Of a stretch of DNA of 64,000 bases, positions 9,122-17,963 are shown piece after piece. The position numbers and the translations under genes were made by a program. The notes under the pieces are model-generated. The model saw only the letters and a list, made by a program, of their open reading frames with translations, made no database searches and was not told the origin of the DNA. This DNA comes from Ethanoligenens sp047722935 (GTDB taxonomy: Bacteria; Bacillota; Clostridia; Oscillospirales; Ethanoligenentaceae): assembly GCA_047722935.1 (NCBI GenBank), contig JBDNZS010000009.1, forward strand, positions 7,006 to 71,005, read 5' to 3'. Each line of letters starts with the position of its first letter. The first letter of the stretch is position 1.

Positions 9122-9526
9122 TTGGGAGCGATTATCAAGCTGCTGCTGACTGTGGTCATCGTCATTATATTTTTCTTTTTGGCCTATGTTGTCACTCGTG
9201 TTGTCGCTGGGGGGAACTTTCTGGGGGTCAGGGGCAAGAACATCCGTATCCTTGAGAAATTGCCGCTTTCCCGTGACAGCTCCATTCTGCTTCTGCGGGC
9301 GGTGGATAAAGTCCTTGTTGTGGGTGTCACCCCATCCGGTATGACCACGTTGCGAGAGCTCGCTCCCGATGCGGTGGAACTGGAGGAGCCGCCCGCGACT
9401 CCGCAGGATTTTGCAACGGTTTTTAAAATTGCCTTGCGGGATTCCGTTCCGCGCGGGCGCGTGCGTGAGCGGGTGAGTAAGTGGCTGCACGTTGAAAAGG
9501 ATGAGGAACATGACAAACATCTTTAA
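9122..9526 (+). CDS. fliO: FliO flagellar biosynthesis protein
   Basis: 134 aa with TTG start behind AAGGGGGGAAC. One membrane segment (residues about 4-24, LLLTVVIVIIFFFLAYVV) is followed by a cytoplasmic domain with a short KNIRILEKLPLSRDSSILLL beta block typical of FliO. FliO assists assembly of the FliP ring in the export gate. Its end overlaps the fliP start region by 17 bp. FliO is poorly conserved, but the fold and order fit. Confidence 0.88.
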   Translation: MGAIIKLLLTVVIVIIFFFLAYVVTRVVAGGNFLGVRGKNIRILEKLPLSRDSSILLLRAVDKVLVVGVTPSGMTTLRELAPDAVELEEPPATPQDFATVFKIALRDSVPRGRVRERVSKWLHVEKDEEHDKHL

Positions 9527-10307
9527 GCGAATACGGCATGTGTTTCAAAAACACAAGGCTTTACGGTTCGCGTGCGCCGCGGCGATGTTCTGCGTCATAT
9601 TTTCAAGCGGACTGGCCGTTTCGGCCGCCAGCAGCGACCCTGGAATATCTCTCACACTTAACGGGTTGACCACCCCCGCGGGTACCGCGAACACTCTCCA
9701 GATTTTACTGCTGCTCACACTGATTTCGCTGGCGCCTTCAATCCTGATCATGATGACTTCGTTCACGCGCATCATCATCCTGCTTTCATTCCTGCGCAAT
9801 GCGTTGGGTACGCAGCAGACACCGCCCAATCAGGTGCTGGTGGGGATTGCGCTGTTTTTGTCCTTGTTTATCATGCAGCCGGTCATTACCCAAATTAACA
9901 ACACAGCGTATCAGCCGCTTGTGAACGGTAAGATTACCACTGAGCAGGCGGAAGTAAACGCGATGAAACCGCTGCGGCAGTTCATGTTCCGTCAAACGGA
10001 GAATGCCAGCATGAAGACATTCCTCACGATGGCGGGTACGCCGACTGTAAAGTCCTTGGACAATATCCCCAACAGTGTGCTTATTCCGGCATTTGTCATC
10101 AGCGAACTCAAACGAGCGTTCATGATGGGGTTTTTGATTTATCTGCCATTTCTCGTTATCGATATCATCGTGGCCTCCACACTCATGTCCATGGGCATGA
10201 TGATGCTGCCGCCAACCATGATTTCTCTTCCGCTTAAACTGGCGCTTTTTGTGCTGGTGGACGGTTGGGGACTGACTGTGCAGTCTTTGGTGCACAGTTT
10301 CCGATGA
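9510..10307 (+). CDS. fliP: FliP export gate protein
   Basis: 265 aa. Start taken at ATG 9510 because AAGGAT lies 7 bases upstream; in-frame TTG 9492 and ATG 9501 have no well-placed ribosome site. A cleavable signal peptide is likely (residues about 20-40, ending VSAAS). Then come FliP motifs SFTRIIILLSFLRNALGTQQ and PNQVLVGIALFLSLFIMQPV, and later LIPAFVISELKRAFMMGFLI and MGMMMLPPTMISLPLKLALF. FliP forms the core export channel with FliQ and FliR, which follow directly. Confidence 0.96.
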   Translation: MTNIFKRIRHVFQKHKALRFACAAAMFCVIFSSGLAVSAASSDPGISLTLNGLTTPAGTANTLQILLLLTLISLAPSILIMMTSFTRIIILLSFLRNALGTQQTPPNQVLVGIALFLSLFIMQPVITQINNTAYQPLVNGKITTEQAEVNAMKPLRQFMFRQTENASMKTFLTMAGTPTVKSLDNIPNSVLIPAFVISELKRAFMMGFLIYLPFLVIDIIVASTLMSMGMMMLPPTMISLPLKLALFVLVDGWGLTVQSLVHSFR

Positions 10308-10344
10308 CCATAGGCATTCAAGCGGGCTGGAAAGGGGCGGAGAA

Positions 10345-10611
10345 ATGAACGAGTCTCAAATCGCTGATATCGCACACCGTACACTGATTATGGCCGCCAC
10401 TTTAGGCATCCCGCTTTTGGTAGTCTGTCTGGTGGTCGGGCTGGTTGTTTCGATTTTCGAGACGGCGACCCAAATTCATGAGCAATCGCTGAACTTTCTG
10501 CCCAAGCTGGTGGCAGTGCTTTTGGTGCTGCTGATTGCGGGTGGTTGGATGGTGGGACAGATGACGTCGTTCACCCATGAAGTATTCAACGCGATTGCGG
10601 GCATCACGTAA
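10345..10611 (+). CDS. fliQ: FliQ export gate protein
   Basis: 88 aa with two hydrophobic helices (about 16-38 and 50-75). MNESQIADIAHRTLIMAATL and VGLVVSIFETATQIHEQSLN with FLPKLVAVLLVLLIAGGWM are typical FliQ. It wraps the FliP-FliR core in the inner membrane. Start ATG follows GGGGCGGAGAA. The gene lies between fliP and fliR. Confidence 0.95.
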   Translation: MNESQIADIAHRTLIMAATLGIPLLVVCLVVGLVVSIFETATQIHEQSLNFLPKLVAVLLVLLIAGGWMVGQMTSFTHEVFNAIAGIT

Positions 10612-10646
10612 ATGCACGCAGTAAACCGGCAGGAGGAATGTCATCC

Positions 10647-11414
10647 ATGACGATCACCACGGGATTGAACATAGATTTGTTTTTGCTGGTGTTCCTGCGG
10701 GTGACCGGGATGATGCTGTTCAATCCCATATTTGGCCGCACCAGTGTGCCGAATATCTTGAAAGTGGCGTTCAGCCTGCTGGTCGCCTTTATCATGGTTC
10801 CTACCCTGCATGGCGTGCAGGTTCAAATGGATGGGTTGGTCAATTTTATTGTGGCAGGGCTTCTGGAATTCTCCATCGGGTTCGGTATTGGCGTGTTGGT
10901 CAATATGATCTTTTCAGTGGTGGCCCTCGCCGGGGAATATATCGACATGCAGCTGGGACTTTCCATGGCGCAGATCTATGACCCCAGTTCCGGCATCAGT
11001 ATGCCGGTGATCGGCAGTTTTTACAATTTGATTCTCTTACTGGTGTTCCTTGCTGGGAACGCACATCTTTCCTTATTCGCCATGCTGGCCGATTCGTTCC
11101 ATGTGGTGCCGCCCGGTGCCGCCGCCATCACGCCCGGTGCCGCGCAGTTTGTGGTGAGGATGGGCGGCGATATGTTGGAAATGGGCCTGCGGATGGCCAT
11201 ACCGGTTATTGCGGTGGAACTCATTTGCGTGGTGGCAATCGGGTTGATCATGCGGGCGGTACCCTCCATCAATATTTTTGCGTTCGGTATCCAAATTCAG
11301 AGCATTGTGGGCATCGTGGTGCTGCTGGTGGCTGTGCCGGTCACGGTGAGTATGTGCAGCGGTCTGGTGGCGTTGTTGCTGGAAAAAGTCGCCGAGTTTA
11401 TCCGTTTGCTGTAG
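10647..11414 (+). CDS. fliR: FliR export gate protein
   Basis: 255 aa, about six membrane segments. Motifs: FLRVTGMMLFNPIFGRTSVP, the FSIGFGIGVLVNMIFSVVAL block, and AGEYIDMQLGLSMAQIYDPS. ATG 10647 is preferred because AGGAGG lies 10 bases upstream; the in-frame ATG 10638 is only one base after it. FliR caps the FliP5-FliQ4 assembly and helps gating. flhB follows 79 bp later. Confidence 0.95.
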   Translation: MTITTGLNIDLFLLVFLRVTGMMLFNPIFGRTSVPNILKVAFSLLVAFIMVPTLHGVQVQMDGLVNFIVAGLLEFSIGFGIGVLVNMIFSVVALAGEYIDMQLGLSMAQIYDPSSGISMPVIGSFYNLILLLVFLAGNAHLSLFAMLADSFHVVPPGAAAITPGAAQFVVRMGGDMLEMGLRMAIPVIAVELICVVAIGLIMRAVPSINIFAFGIQIQSIVGIVVLLVAVPVTVSMCSGLVALLLEKVAEFIRLL

Positions 11415-11460
11415 CCCCTAAGCATGTGCGATATCGTTTCACGGTGCTTTATCGGAACTT

Positions 11461-11479
11461 GAAAGCGGGCTTTGCCTGC
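11461..11479 (+). repeat. Leader hairpin motif, copy 1 (before flhB)
   Basis: GAAAGCGGGCTTTGCCTGC forms a 6-bp stem (GCGGGC with GCCTGC, one G-U) and a TTT loop. It sits one base before the AAGGGGGG ribosome site of flhB. A 19-base motif with 18 identities lies in the same place before fliW (21541-21559). Confidence 0.6.
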
Positions 11480-11493
11480 AAGGGGGGAACGGC

Positions 11494-12561
11494 GTGCCCG
11501 AATCTGCGGGAGACAAAACCGAAAAAGCTACCCCGAAACGGCGGCAGGACGAACGTAAAAAAGGGCATGTCGTGCAGAGTGCCGATATCACGGCGGCGGT
11601 TTCCATGGGAGGCACCTTTGCGGTCTTGCGTGTTCTGGGGCCTTCGATGGCGAAAAATCTGTCGAATGGAATGCGCAATTTGCTGGGGAATCTGTCGTCT
11701 ACGGTCAGCGGATATGAGGATATGCGCGCCCGTCTGATGGTTGGCCTTTCCGTCATCATACAAGTAGCCGTGCCGGTGATGCTGGTCGCTTTAATTGCTG
11801 CGGTGGCTGTTACGCTGGCGCAGACGCGGCTGCTGGTGGTGCCTGACCAACTCAAGCCGGATTTTTCAAAACTGAACCCACTGGAAGGCATCAAGAAACT
11901 TTTTTCCGTGCGCTCGCTCGTTGAACTCGGCAAGTCCATCCTAAAAATTGTGCTGGTGGGCGCGGTGGTGTTCTTTGAGATCAAGCCGAAGATGCATACC
12001 ATCCTGCTGCTCTACAACATGAGTCTTGCGCAGTCGTTCACGTGGGTCGCGGGTGTTTTGGCCGATATCGGCATCAAGGTCTCTGCGGTGATGCTGGCGC
12101 TCGGCGCAATTGACTATTTTTACCAGTGGTTTCAATACGAAAAAGATATCCGTATGTCAAAGGAAGAGGTCAAGGAAGAGTTCAAGCAGATGGAGGGCAA
12201 CCCCGAGATTAAGGGTAAAATCAAAAGCCTGCAAAGGCAGATGGCACGCAGACACATGATGCAGGATGTGCCAAAAGCCGATGTGGTGCTTCGTAACCCC
12301 ACACATTATGCCGTGGCGCTCAGATATGAGCACGGCAAGCAGCGCGCACCGGTTTGTGTGGCAAAAGGGCGAAATGCCGTGGCACTGCGCATCGTGGAGA
12401 TTGCGGAGGAAAACCATGTACATATCACGGAGAACCCGCCGCTCACCCGCGCGCTGTTCAAGGCTGTGGAGGTGGGCGCGGAAATCCCGGCGGAATTTTA
12501 TAAGGCGGTCGCGGAAGTGCTCGCATATATCTATAAGCTGCGGCGCGCTGGTCGCAGATAA
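11494..12561 (+). CDS. flhB: FlhB export gate / substrate-switch protein
   Basis: 355 aa with GTG start behind AAGGGGGGAAC. The N-terminus (KTEKATPKRRQDERKKGHVV) is the classic FlhB basic opening. Four membrane segments follow (about 35-210). The cytoplasmic domain contains the autocleavage site N268-P269-T270-H271 (RNPTHYAVALRYE), which switches export from hook to filament class after FliK contact. It is followed by flhA 24 bp later. Confidence 0.96.
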   Translation: MPESAGDKTEKATPKRRQDERKKGHVVQSADITAAVSMGGTFAVLRVLGPSMAKNLSNGMRNLLGNLSSTVSGYEDMRARLMVGLSVIIQVAVPVMLVALIAAVAVTLAQTRLLVVPDQLKPDFSKLNPLEGIKKLFSVRSLVELGKSILKIVLVGAVVFFEIKPKMHTILLLYNMSLAQSFTWVAGVLADIGIKVSAVMLALGAIDYFYQWFQYEKDIRMSKEEVKEEFKQMEGNPEIKGKIKSLQRQMARRHMMQDVPKADVVLRNPTHYAVALRYEHGKQRAPVCVAKGRNAVALRIVEIAEENHVHITENPPLTRALFKAVEVGAEIPAEFYKAVAEVLAYIYKLRRAGRR

Positions 12562-12585
12562 GGTGACAGGAAAGGAGGGGCGGCC

Positions 12586-14631
12586 ATGAAATGGATTAAA
12601 AACAGTGCGGTATCCATCGCACTGATTGGTGTGGTTTTTCTGATCATCATCCCATTACCGGCAGCTGCGCTTGACTTTTTGTTCATGCTCAATCTGGCAA
12701 TCGGGCTGGTTATCCTGCTGACGGCACTGTTTATCAAGGACACGCTCCAATTCTCTGTTTTCCCGTCCCTGCTGCTGATGACCACGCTGTTCCGTCTGGC
12801 ATTGGAGATATCCGCCACCCGCTTGATTCTTTCCAATGGCGGGGACGCGGGCGAGGTCATCAGCGCGTTTGGCAGTTTTGTCATCAAGGGCAATCTGGTC
12901 GTGGGAGTGGTCGTGTTCCTCATTATCGTGGTGGTGCAGTTCATTGTCATCACGAAAGGCTCCGAGCGTGTGGCCGAGGTGGCCGCTCGTTTTACGCTGG
13001 ACGCCATGCCGGGAAAGCAGATGGCCATCGATGCGGATCTCAACGCGGGTATCATTACCGAGCAGCAAGCACGTACACGCCGCGGCAATATCCAACGTGA
13101 GGCGGATTTCTACGGTTCCATGGACGGTGCCTCCAAATTTGTCAAGGGAGATGCCACTGTTGCCATCTTGATCGTCATTATCAACATTGTAGGCGGGGTG
13201 ATTGCCGGTCTGGTGGGCGGCAAAGATATCCAGGACGTGCTTAAGACATATACCCAGGCGACAATCGGTGAGGGACTGCTCGCGCAGCTGCCTGCGCTGC
13301 TCATCTCGGTGGCAACCGGTATGATCGTCACCCGTGCCGCTTCCAACACCAACATAAGCGAAGACCTGACCGCACAGTTATTTTCCCGCCCACTGGTGCT
13401 GCGCATCACGGGCGGCGTTCTGCTGTGCATGATGTTCCTGCCGGGCTTTCCCGCACCGGTGCTGTTTTTGGAGGGCGCACTGTTCATCGTGATGAGTTTC
13501 GTGGTGGACCGTAGGCAAAAAAGGGAGCAGGCCACACCTGCCGCCGCAATGGCTGCACCGGCAGAAGACTCCGAGTTGAAAAAACTGCAAAACCCCGAAA
13601 ATGTATACCAGTATCTTGAGGTGGAAACCGTTGAGATGGAATTCGGATACAGCCTGATTCCGCTGGTGGACGAATCGCAGGGCGGTACATTTGTAGATAA
13701 AGTGGTGATGTTCCGCAAGCAGTTTGCGCTGGATACCGGCATGGTGATTCCCAGTGTGCGGATGCGTGATAATATCCAATTGGGCAACAACACCTATGTG
13801 GTCAAAATACGCGGCGAGGAAGTCGCACGGGGCGAATTGCTGGTGGGCAGTCTGCTTGTGATGAATCCATCCGCAGACACATTCGATATCGACGGGGTGG
13901 ATACCATTGAACCGGCGTTTGGCCTGAAAGCCCGATGGATATCACCGGCCAGACGCAGCGAGGCGGAGATGAAAGGCTACACGGTGATCGAACCGTCGGC
14001 GGTCATGATGACCCATCTCTCCGAGGTCATCCGCCGTCACGCATGGGAGCTGCTTGGCCGCAAAGAAGTCAATGCGCTGCTGGATACCGTCAAGAAAAAC
14101 AACGCGTCTTTGGTGGATGAATTGATTCCGAATAAGCTCACAGTGGGGGAATTGCAAAAAGTGATTCAAAACCTGCTGCGGGAATATGTCCCCATCCGGG
14201 ACATGGTGGGCATTCTCGAAACACTGGCCGACCATGCACCCAAGATTAAAGATCCGGACCTGCTTTCCGAATTTGTACGGCAGGGTCTGCGGCGCGCTAT
14301 TTCACATAAGCTGGCGCCGCAGGGGGAATTGCAGGTAATTACCGTCGACCCGCAGTTGGAGCAGATGATTAACCAAAGCGTACGCCAGACCGAAAGCGGT
14401 CCCTATCTTGCGCTTGACCCCGACAAGGCACAGGCGGTGATTGATAATTTAACTGCCATAGTGGGTAAATGCGGCGAGGCCGGCATCGAACCGATTGTGC
14501 TGGTGGCGCCTCAGACACGGTTGTATCTAAAACGATTGACCGAACAGGCATTGCCGGATCTGACTGTTATCAGTTATAATGAATTGGAAAACAATATCAA
14601 AATACAGGCGCTTGGCGCCGTGGCTGCCTGA
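12586..14631 (+). CDS. flhA: FlhA export gate protein
   Basis: 681 aa, full length. About eight membrane helices in the first 300 residues contain the FHIPEP signature region (TTLFRLALEISATRLILSNG) and the FHIPEP loop up to DFYGSMDGASKFVKGDA. A cytoplasmic domain (about 330-681) forms the nonameric chaperone docking ring (for example LLGRKEVNALLDTVKKNNAS). Start ATG behind AAAGGAGGGG. The usual downstream genes flhF and flhG are missing; the sigma-28 gene comes next. Confidence 0.96.
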   Translation: MKWIKNSAVSIALIGVVFLIIIPLPAAALDFLFMLNLAIGLVILLTALFIKDTLQFSVFPSLLLMTTLFRLALEISATRLILSNGGDAGEVISAFGSFVIKGNLVVGVVVFLIIVVVQFIVITKGSERVAEVAARFTLDAMPGKQMAIDADLNAGIITEQQARTRRGNIQREADFYGSMDGASKFVKGDATVAILIVIINIVGGVIAGLVGGKDIQDVLKTYTQATIGEGLLAQLPALLISVATGMIVTRAASNTNISEDLTAQLFSRPLVLRITGGVLLCMMFLPGFPAPVLFLEGALFIVMSFVVDRRQKREQATPAAAMAAPAEDSELKKLQNPENVYQYLEVETVEMEFGYSLIPLVDESQGGTFVDKVVMFRKQFALDTGMVIPSVRMRDNIQLGNNTYVVKIRGEEVARGELLVGSLLVMNPSADTFDIDGVDTIEPAFGLKARWISPARRSEAEMKGYTVIEPSAVMMTHLSEVIRRHAWELLGRKEVNALLDTVKKNNASLVDELIPNKLTVGELQKVIQNLLREYVPIRDMVGILETLADHAPKIKDPDLLSEFVRQGLRRAISHKLAPQGELQVITVDPQLEQMINQSVRQTESGPYLALDPDKAQAVIDNLTAIVGKCGEAGIEPIVLVAPQTRLYLKRLTEQALPDLTVISYNELENNIKIQALGAVAA

Positions 14632-14683
14632 TTTGTCGGGTGAATATGCGGGTTTGAATAAACGGCCCTGAGGTGGTGAAGAC

Positions 14684-15433
14684 ATGACCGGCACGACATA
14701 TGAAGAGGAGACCGATGTACTGTGGAAGGCCTATCGGCAGACCGGCAGTGTGGAGGCACGCAATGCACTGGTGCTGCACTACGGCTGGCTGGTGCGTGTG
14801 CTTGTGCGGCGTGTGATGTCTGTGAGCGGCAGCTATGCGGAAAGCGACGACCTGAACAGCTGCGGCACCATCGGACTGATCAAGGCTGTTGAAAAATTCG
14901 ATCAGACCAAAGGCGTCACATTTGAAACGTTTGCCACCTACCGCATCCGGGGCGAGATTCTTGACTTCGTGCGGCGCAGCGATTGGGTGCCGCGTGGCGT
15001 ACGCAAACGGGTAATGGAACTGGAAAACGCTGAAAACGAATTGGTTTCCCTGCTGGGTCGCCGCCCATCGGACGAGGAATTGTGCGAGCGGATGGGCGTC
15101 CAGAACCGTGTGCTTGAAAAAACCCGCGCCAGTGCGGAGCATTTCCATGTGCTTTCGTTTGAGGAAATGCTGCACGATGCGGAAGGCGCTGTGGCTGGTG
15201 GGGATTCGCCGGAAGGTGTGCTGCAAGAAAGCGAGTTGCAGGAGATGCTCACTAAGGCAGTGGAAAATTTACCGGAACGTGACCGGCTTGTCGTCACACT
15301 GTATTATTATGAGGAGTTGACCTTGAGGGAGATCAGTGAGGTGCTTGGTGTGACTGAGTCGCGGGTCTCGCAGATTCACTCACGCGCCGTGAACCGAATG
15401 AAAATAAGTTTGCAAGCCTATATCCGCACGTAA
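14684..15433 (+). CDS. fliA: Flagellar sigma factor sigma-28 (FliA / SigD / WhiG family)
   Basis: 249 aa. Region 2 has SDDLNSCGTIGLIKAVEKFD and TFETFATYRIRGEILDFVRR; region 3 has RRPSDEELCERMGV; region 4 has LPERDRLVVTLYYYEELTLR and an H-T-H SEVLGVTESRVSQIHSRAV. This is the FliA/SigD layout. It would recognise the TAAA-N15-GCCGATAT promoters seen before flgM, hag and flaG. Its anti-sigma FlgM is encoded at 17120. Start ATG follows GAGGTGGTGAAGAC. Called sigD in Bacillus. Confidence 0.95.
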   Translation: MTGTTYEEETDVLWKAYRQTGSVEARNALVLHYGWLVRVLVRRVMSVSGSYAESDDLNSCGTIGLIKAVEKFDQTKGVTFETFATYRIRGEILDFVRRSDWVPRGVRKRVMELENAENELVSLLGRRPSDEELCERMGVQNRVLEKTRASAEHFHVLSFEEMLHDAEGAVAGGDSPEGVLQESELQEMLTKAVENLPERDRLVVTLYYYEELTLREISEVLGVTESRVSQIHSRAVNRMKISLQAYIRT

Positions 15434-15459
15434 GTACATATGCGTCTTGAGGTGAAACC

Positions 15460-16179
15460 ATGATTCGAGGGATTTTTTCGGCCGCTTCCGGTATGATTGC
15501 GCAGTATGAACGCATCAATGTGATGGGCAACAATCTGGATAACGCCGATTCACAGGGATTTAAAAGCGATGCGGTTTCCCTGCGCAGCTTTGATGAGGAA
15601 TTGACAGAGCGCACCAGTGACAATGCCCAGATCGGCACGCTTGATGCCGGCGTAAAGGTGGGCGGTGTGGAGACCGACCTCTCCCAAGGGGAGTTGGAAC
15701 AAACCGGTACCGCAACCAATGTGGCTATAGAAGGCAATGGATTTTTCTCTGTTGCCGCGCCGGGGGAGCCGGTGCGCTATACGCGGGCGGGTAATTTTGT
15801 ACCGGACGCATCGGGTTATCTATCCCTGCCATCCGGGCAGCGTCTGCTGGACAGCACCGGTGTTCCAGTTGCCGCCGCGGGCTTCCGCCTTCAGTCCAAC
15901 GGCGCTTATACCAACGCTGCGGGGCAGGCGGGTACCATCCCGCTGTATACAGGTACGGCGACGAAACGCACGGACGGGTTCTTTGACCTGACCGGCGCAC
16001 AGGCGGCTGCCGGTTCCAACTTGTTACAGGGATATGTGGAAAAATCTAATGTCAGTGCAGTGAACGGTATGACCGGACTGATTGAAGCCAGCCGTTCATT
16101 CCAATCCTGTCAGCAGGCGTATAATACAGCTACCGACACACTGGATAAATTGGTGACACAAGTGGGCTCCCTGCGGTAA
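15460..16179 (+). CDS. flgF: Flagellar basal-body rod protein, FlgF/FlhO-like
   Basis: 239 aa. The N-terminal rod motif MIRGIFSAASGMIAQYERIN with NNLDNADSQGFKSD and C-terminal YVEKSNVSAVNGMTGLIEAS plus NTATDTLDKLVTQVGSLR are axial protein signatures. The middle has VAIEGNGFFSVAAPGEPVRY, as in FlgF/FlgG. It resembles the first member of the Bacillus flhO-flhP pair. FlgF versus FlgG cannot be decided from sequence alone; I use flgF for the first gene. It follows fliA by 26 bp. Confidence 0.85.
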   Translation: MIRGIFSAASGMIAQYERINVMGNNLDNADSQGFKSDAVSLRSFDEELTERTSDNAQIGTLDAGVKVGGVETDLSQGELEQTGTATNVAIEGNGFFSVAAPGEPVRYTRAGNFVPDASGYLSLPSGQRLLDSTGVPVAAAGFRLQSNGAYTNAAGQAGTIPLYTGTATKRTDGFFDLTGAQAAAGSNLLQGYVEKSNVSAVNGMTGLIEASRSFQSCQQAYNTATDTLDKLVTQVGSLR

Positions 16180-16208
16180 GCGCAGCGCCCGAAAAGGGAG
16201 GATACGCG

Positions 16209-16913
16209 ATGATACAGGCTTTTTTTGGCGGTGCTGCGAGTCTTCGTGCCCGACAGACATCCATGGACACCATTGCCAACGATATTGCCAATGTGAATAC
16301 GGCAGGCTATGTGCAGCAGGAAGCGTCTTTCAGTGATCTGCTGCATGATTCAATGGTGCGCCCGGACAATACGGCATATGCGGAAGAATTGCAGGGCAGC
16401 GGGGCCGCAGTGGATGCCATTGCGAAAGATATGTCGCCGAGCGCTTTGATTCAAACAGGTTCACAGCTGGATTTCGCGGCTAAAGGAAATGGATTTTTTG
16501 CCGTGCGTGATGCACAGGGAACTATTTCTTACACGCGGGCAGGAACCTTTACGGAAAAAATTGTAGGGGACGGCACGGTTCTGGCGGACGAGCAGGGGCG
16601 CACCGTGTTGGATACACAGGGCAACGCCATCGCGGTGCGGGACGGCTCACCGCAGGCAGAACCGGGTGTGTTCACGTTCACCTATCCCCAAAACCTAACT
16701 GCGCAGGGAGATACCCTGTTCACGCCAAACGCGTCCTCCGGCGCGGCACAGCTCTCCGGCGAGGGGGTTGCGCAGGGTGTGTATGAAGCGTCTAATGTGG
16801 ATCTGGCGAATCAAATGAGCCGCATGATTGTGACACAACGCGGGTTTCAAATGAACGCGCGGGTGGTGTCTACCGCCGACCAGATAGAAGCGTATACCAA
16901 CGATCTGCACTGA
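16209..16913 (+). CDS. flgG: Flagellar basal-body rod protein, FlgG/FlhP-like
   Basis: 234 aa, a paralog of the preceding gene. The N-terminus MIQAFFGGAASLRARQTSMD with ANDIANVNTAGYVQQEASFS, the centre DFAAKGNGFFAVRDAQGTIS, and C-terminal ASNVDLANQMSRMIVTQRGF and NARVVSTADQIEAYTNDL are typical of distal rod FlgG. It lies 29 bp after the flgF-like gene with GAAAAGGGAGGAT upstream. It closes the first operon; an inverted repeat follows. Confidence 0.87.
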   Translation: MIQAFFGGAASLRARQTSMDTIANDIANVNTAGYVQQEASFSDLLHDSMVRPDNTAYAEELQGSGAAVDAIAKDMSPSALIQTGSQLDFAAKGNGFFAVRDAQGTISYTRAGTFTEKIVGDGTVLADEQGRTVLDTQGNAIAVRDGSPQAEPGVFTFTYPQNLTAQGDTLFTPNASSGAAQLSGEGVAQGVYEASNVDLANQMSRMIVTQRGFQMNARVVSTADQIEAYTNDLH

Positions 16914-16932
16914 TCGTCCGCCGCTATAGAAT

Positions 16933-16960
16933 AAAGGAACACCAAACAGACGGTTCCTTT
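16933..16960 (+). terminator. Inverted repeat after flgG, possible weak terminator
   Basis: AAAGGAAC and GTTCCTTT pair perfectly over 8 bp around a 12-base loop, 20 bp after the flgG stop. There is only a short T-tract at the end of the 3' arm, so termination would be partial at best. Confidence 0.4.
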
Positions 16961-17016
16961 CGAACAGCGTTCTCATCGGACAAATGTGTTTTTTCAAAAA
17001 GGAATGGAGCCGGGGC

Positions 17017-17043
17017 TTGATTTTTTTAGATATGCGCCGATAT
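17017..17043 (+). promoter_or_regulatory. Sigma-28 type promoter upstream of flgM
   Basis: TTGA, 15-base spacer, then GCCGATAT at 17036-17043. The -10 element is a perfect sigma-28 consensus with the right spacing; the -35 matches TAAA in two of four positions. It lies about 77 bp before flgM and would drive flgM-flgN-flgK-flgL-yviE-fliW-csrA as a late operon. Confidence 0.65.
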
Positions 17044-17119
17044 ATGAATAGAGCGATGCCGTGTGTGGTGTGCAGAATGCGTTTTATACGGCATGATGGC
17101 TGTGAAAGTGGTGAGACAA

Positions 17120-17428
17120 ATGAAGATAGATGGATTTCAGCCGCATAACATTTATGCGTCGTTTTCTAAAGAAGGAAAAGAAGAAAAATCCGCGCAGACG
17201 TCATCGGGACAGACGGGCAGTGCGGATCGTGTGGAAATCTCTGCGGAAGCGGCAGACCTCGGCGAGGCGGCGCGCCTTTCCCAAAAGATTACAGACGCGT
17301 CCAATGAAACCGATCGGACGGAACGCCTTGCGGAGATTAAAAAACAGGTGCAGGGCGGGACATATCGGGTTTCTGCGGATAAAGTCGCGGGCAGTATGCT
17401 TGGCAGGCGGATTGACCGGCAGGTATAA
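17120..17428 (+). CDS. flgM: FlgM anti-sigma-28 factor
   Basis: 102 aa from ATG 17120 (MKIDGFQPHNIYASF), the usual FlgM opening; in-frame upstream starts exist but lack a good ribosome site. The centre has SADRVEISAEAADL and the C-terminus RTERLAEIKKQVQGGTYRVS plus DKVAGSMLGRRID, the FlgM helices that bind sigma-28. FlgM holds sigma-28 inactive until it is exported through the finished hook. The gene lies directly before flgN and behind a sigma-28 type promoter. Confidence 0.9.
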   Translation: MKIDGFQPHNIYASFSKEGKEEKSAQTSSGQTGSADRVEISAEAADLGEAARLSQKITDASNETDRTERLAEIKKQVQGGTYRVSADKVAGSMLGRRIDRQV

Positions 17429-17431
17429 GGG

Positions 17432-17914
17432 GTGGAGCGGATGCGCGCATGGGTTGAAGAACTGGAAACAGCGCTCAAAAAAGAAGAACAGATTGTGCGT
17501 GCCCTGCTTGAACAGGCACTGTTGAAAACACCGGCGCTTCAGGTTGGAAATATCGCCGAATTAAGTGCGATTGTCAACCGGGAACAACCGCTGGTGCTGC
17601 AGCTGCAAAGCACGCGGGAGGGGCAGCAGCGTATCTTGTCCCAAAATGGCGTGGAGGGGGAAACATTGCGTGCGGTGATTGCACAGGCTCCCGAGAAAGA
17701 GGAGGCGCTTTCCCATCTCAGAGAGACCTTGCGGGCAGCCGTATTGGAATTGCAGCGTGTCAATACCAAAAACCACGCAATTGCCGCCTCCCGTTTTGCG
17801 CAGTACGATCAGTTGGTCAAATCCTTGCAGAAACCGCAGACTTTATACACCAATCACGGCGCGGCGTCCGGCAGGAAATCGACCGGACAAGCGTTTATAG
17901 ATCAAAAAATATGA
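17432..17914 (+). CDS. flgN: FlgN export chaperone for FlgK/FlgL
   Basis: 160 aa, all-helical (coiled coil about 1-130) with GTG start and AAGGGG upstream; ATG 17441 is an alternative start. The N-terminus VEELETALKKEEQIVRALLE and the centre RVNTKNHAIAASRFAQYDQL with VKSLQKPQTLYTNHG near the end are FlgN-like. FlgN escorts hook-filament junction proteins to the export gate. flgK and flgL follow immediately, and flgM precedes it by 3 bp. Confidence 0.87.
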   Translation: MERMRAWVEELETALKKEEQIVRALLEQALLKTPALQVGNIAELSAIVNREQPLVLQLQSTREGQQRILSQNGVEGETLRAVIAQAPEKEEALSHLRETLRAAVLELQRVNTKNHAIAASRFAQYDQLVKSLQKPQTLYTNHGAASGRKSTGQAFIDQKI

Positions 17915-17963
17915 CGGTGTCGGCTGTCTTAGAATAGAATTTACTAGCTGAAAGGAGTACTCC

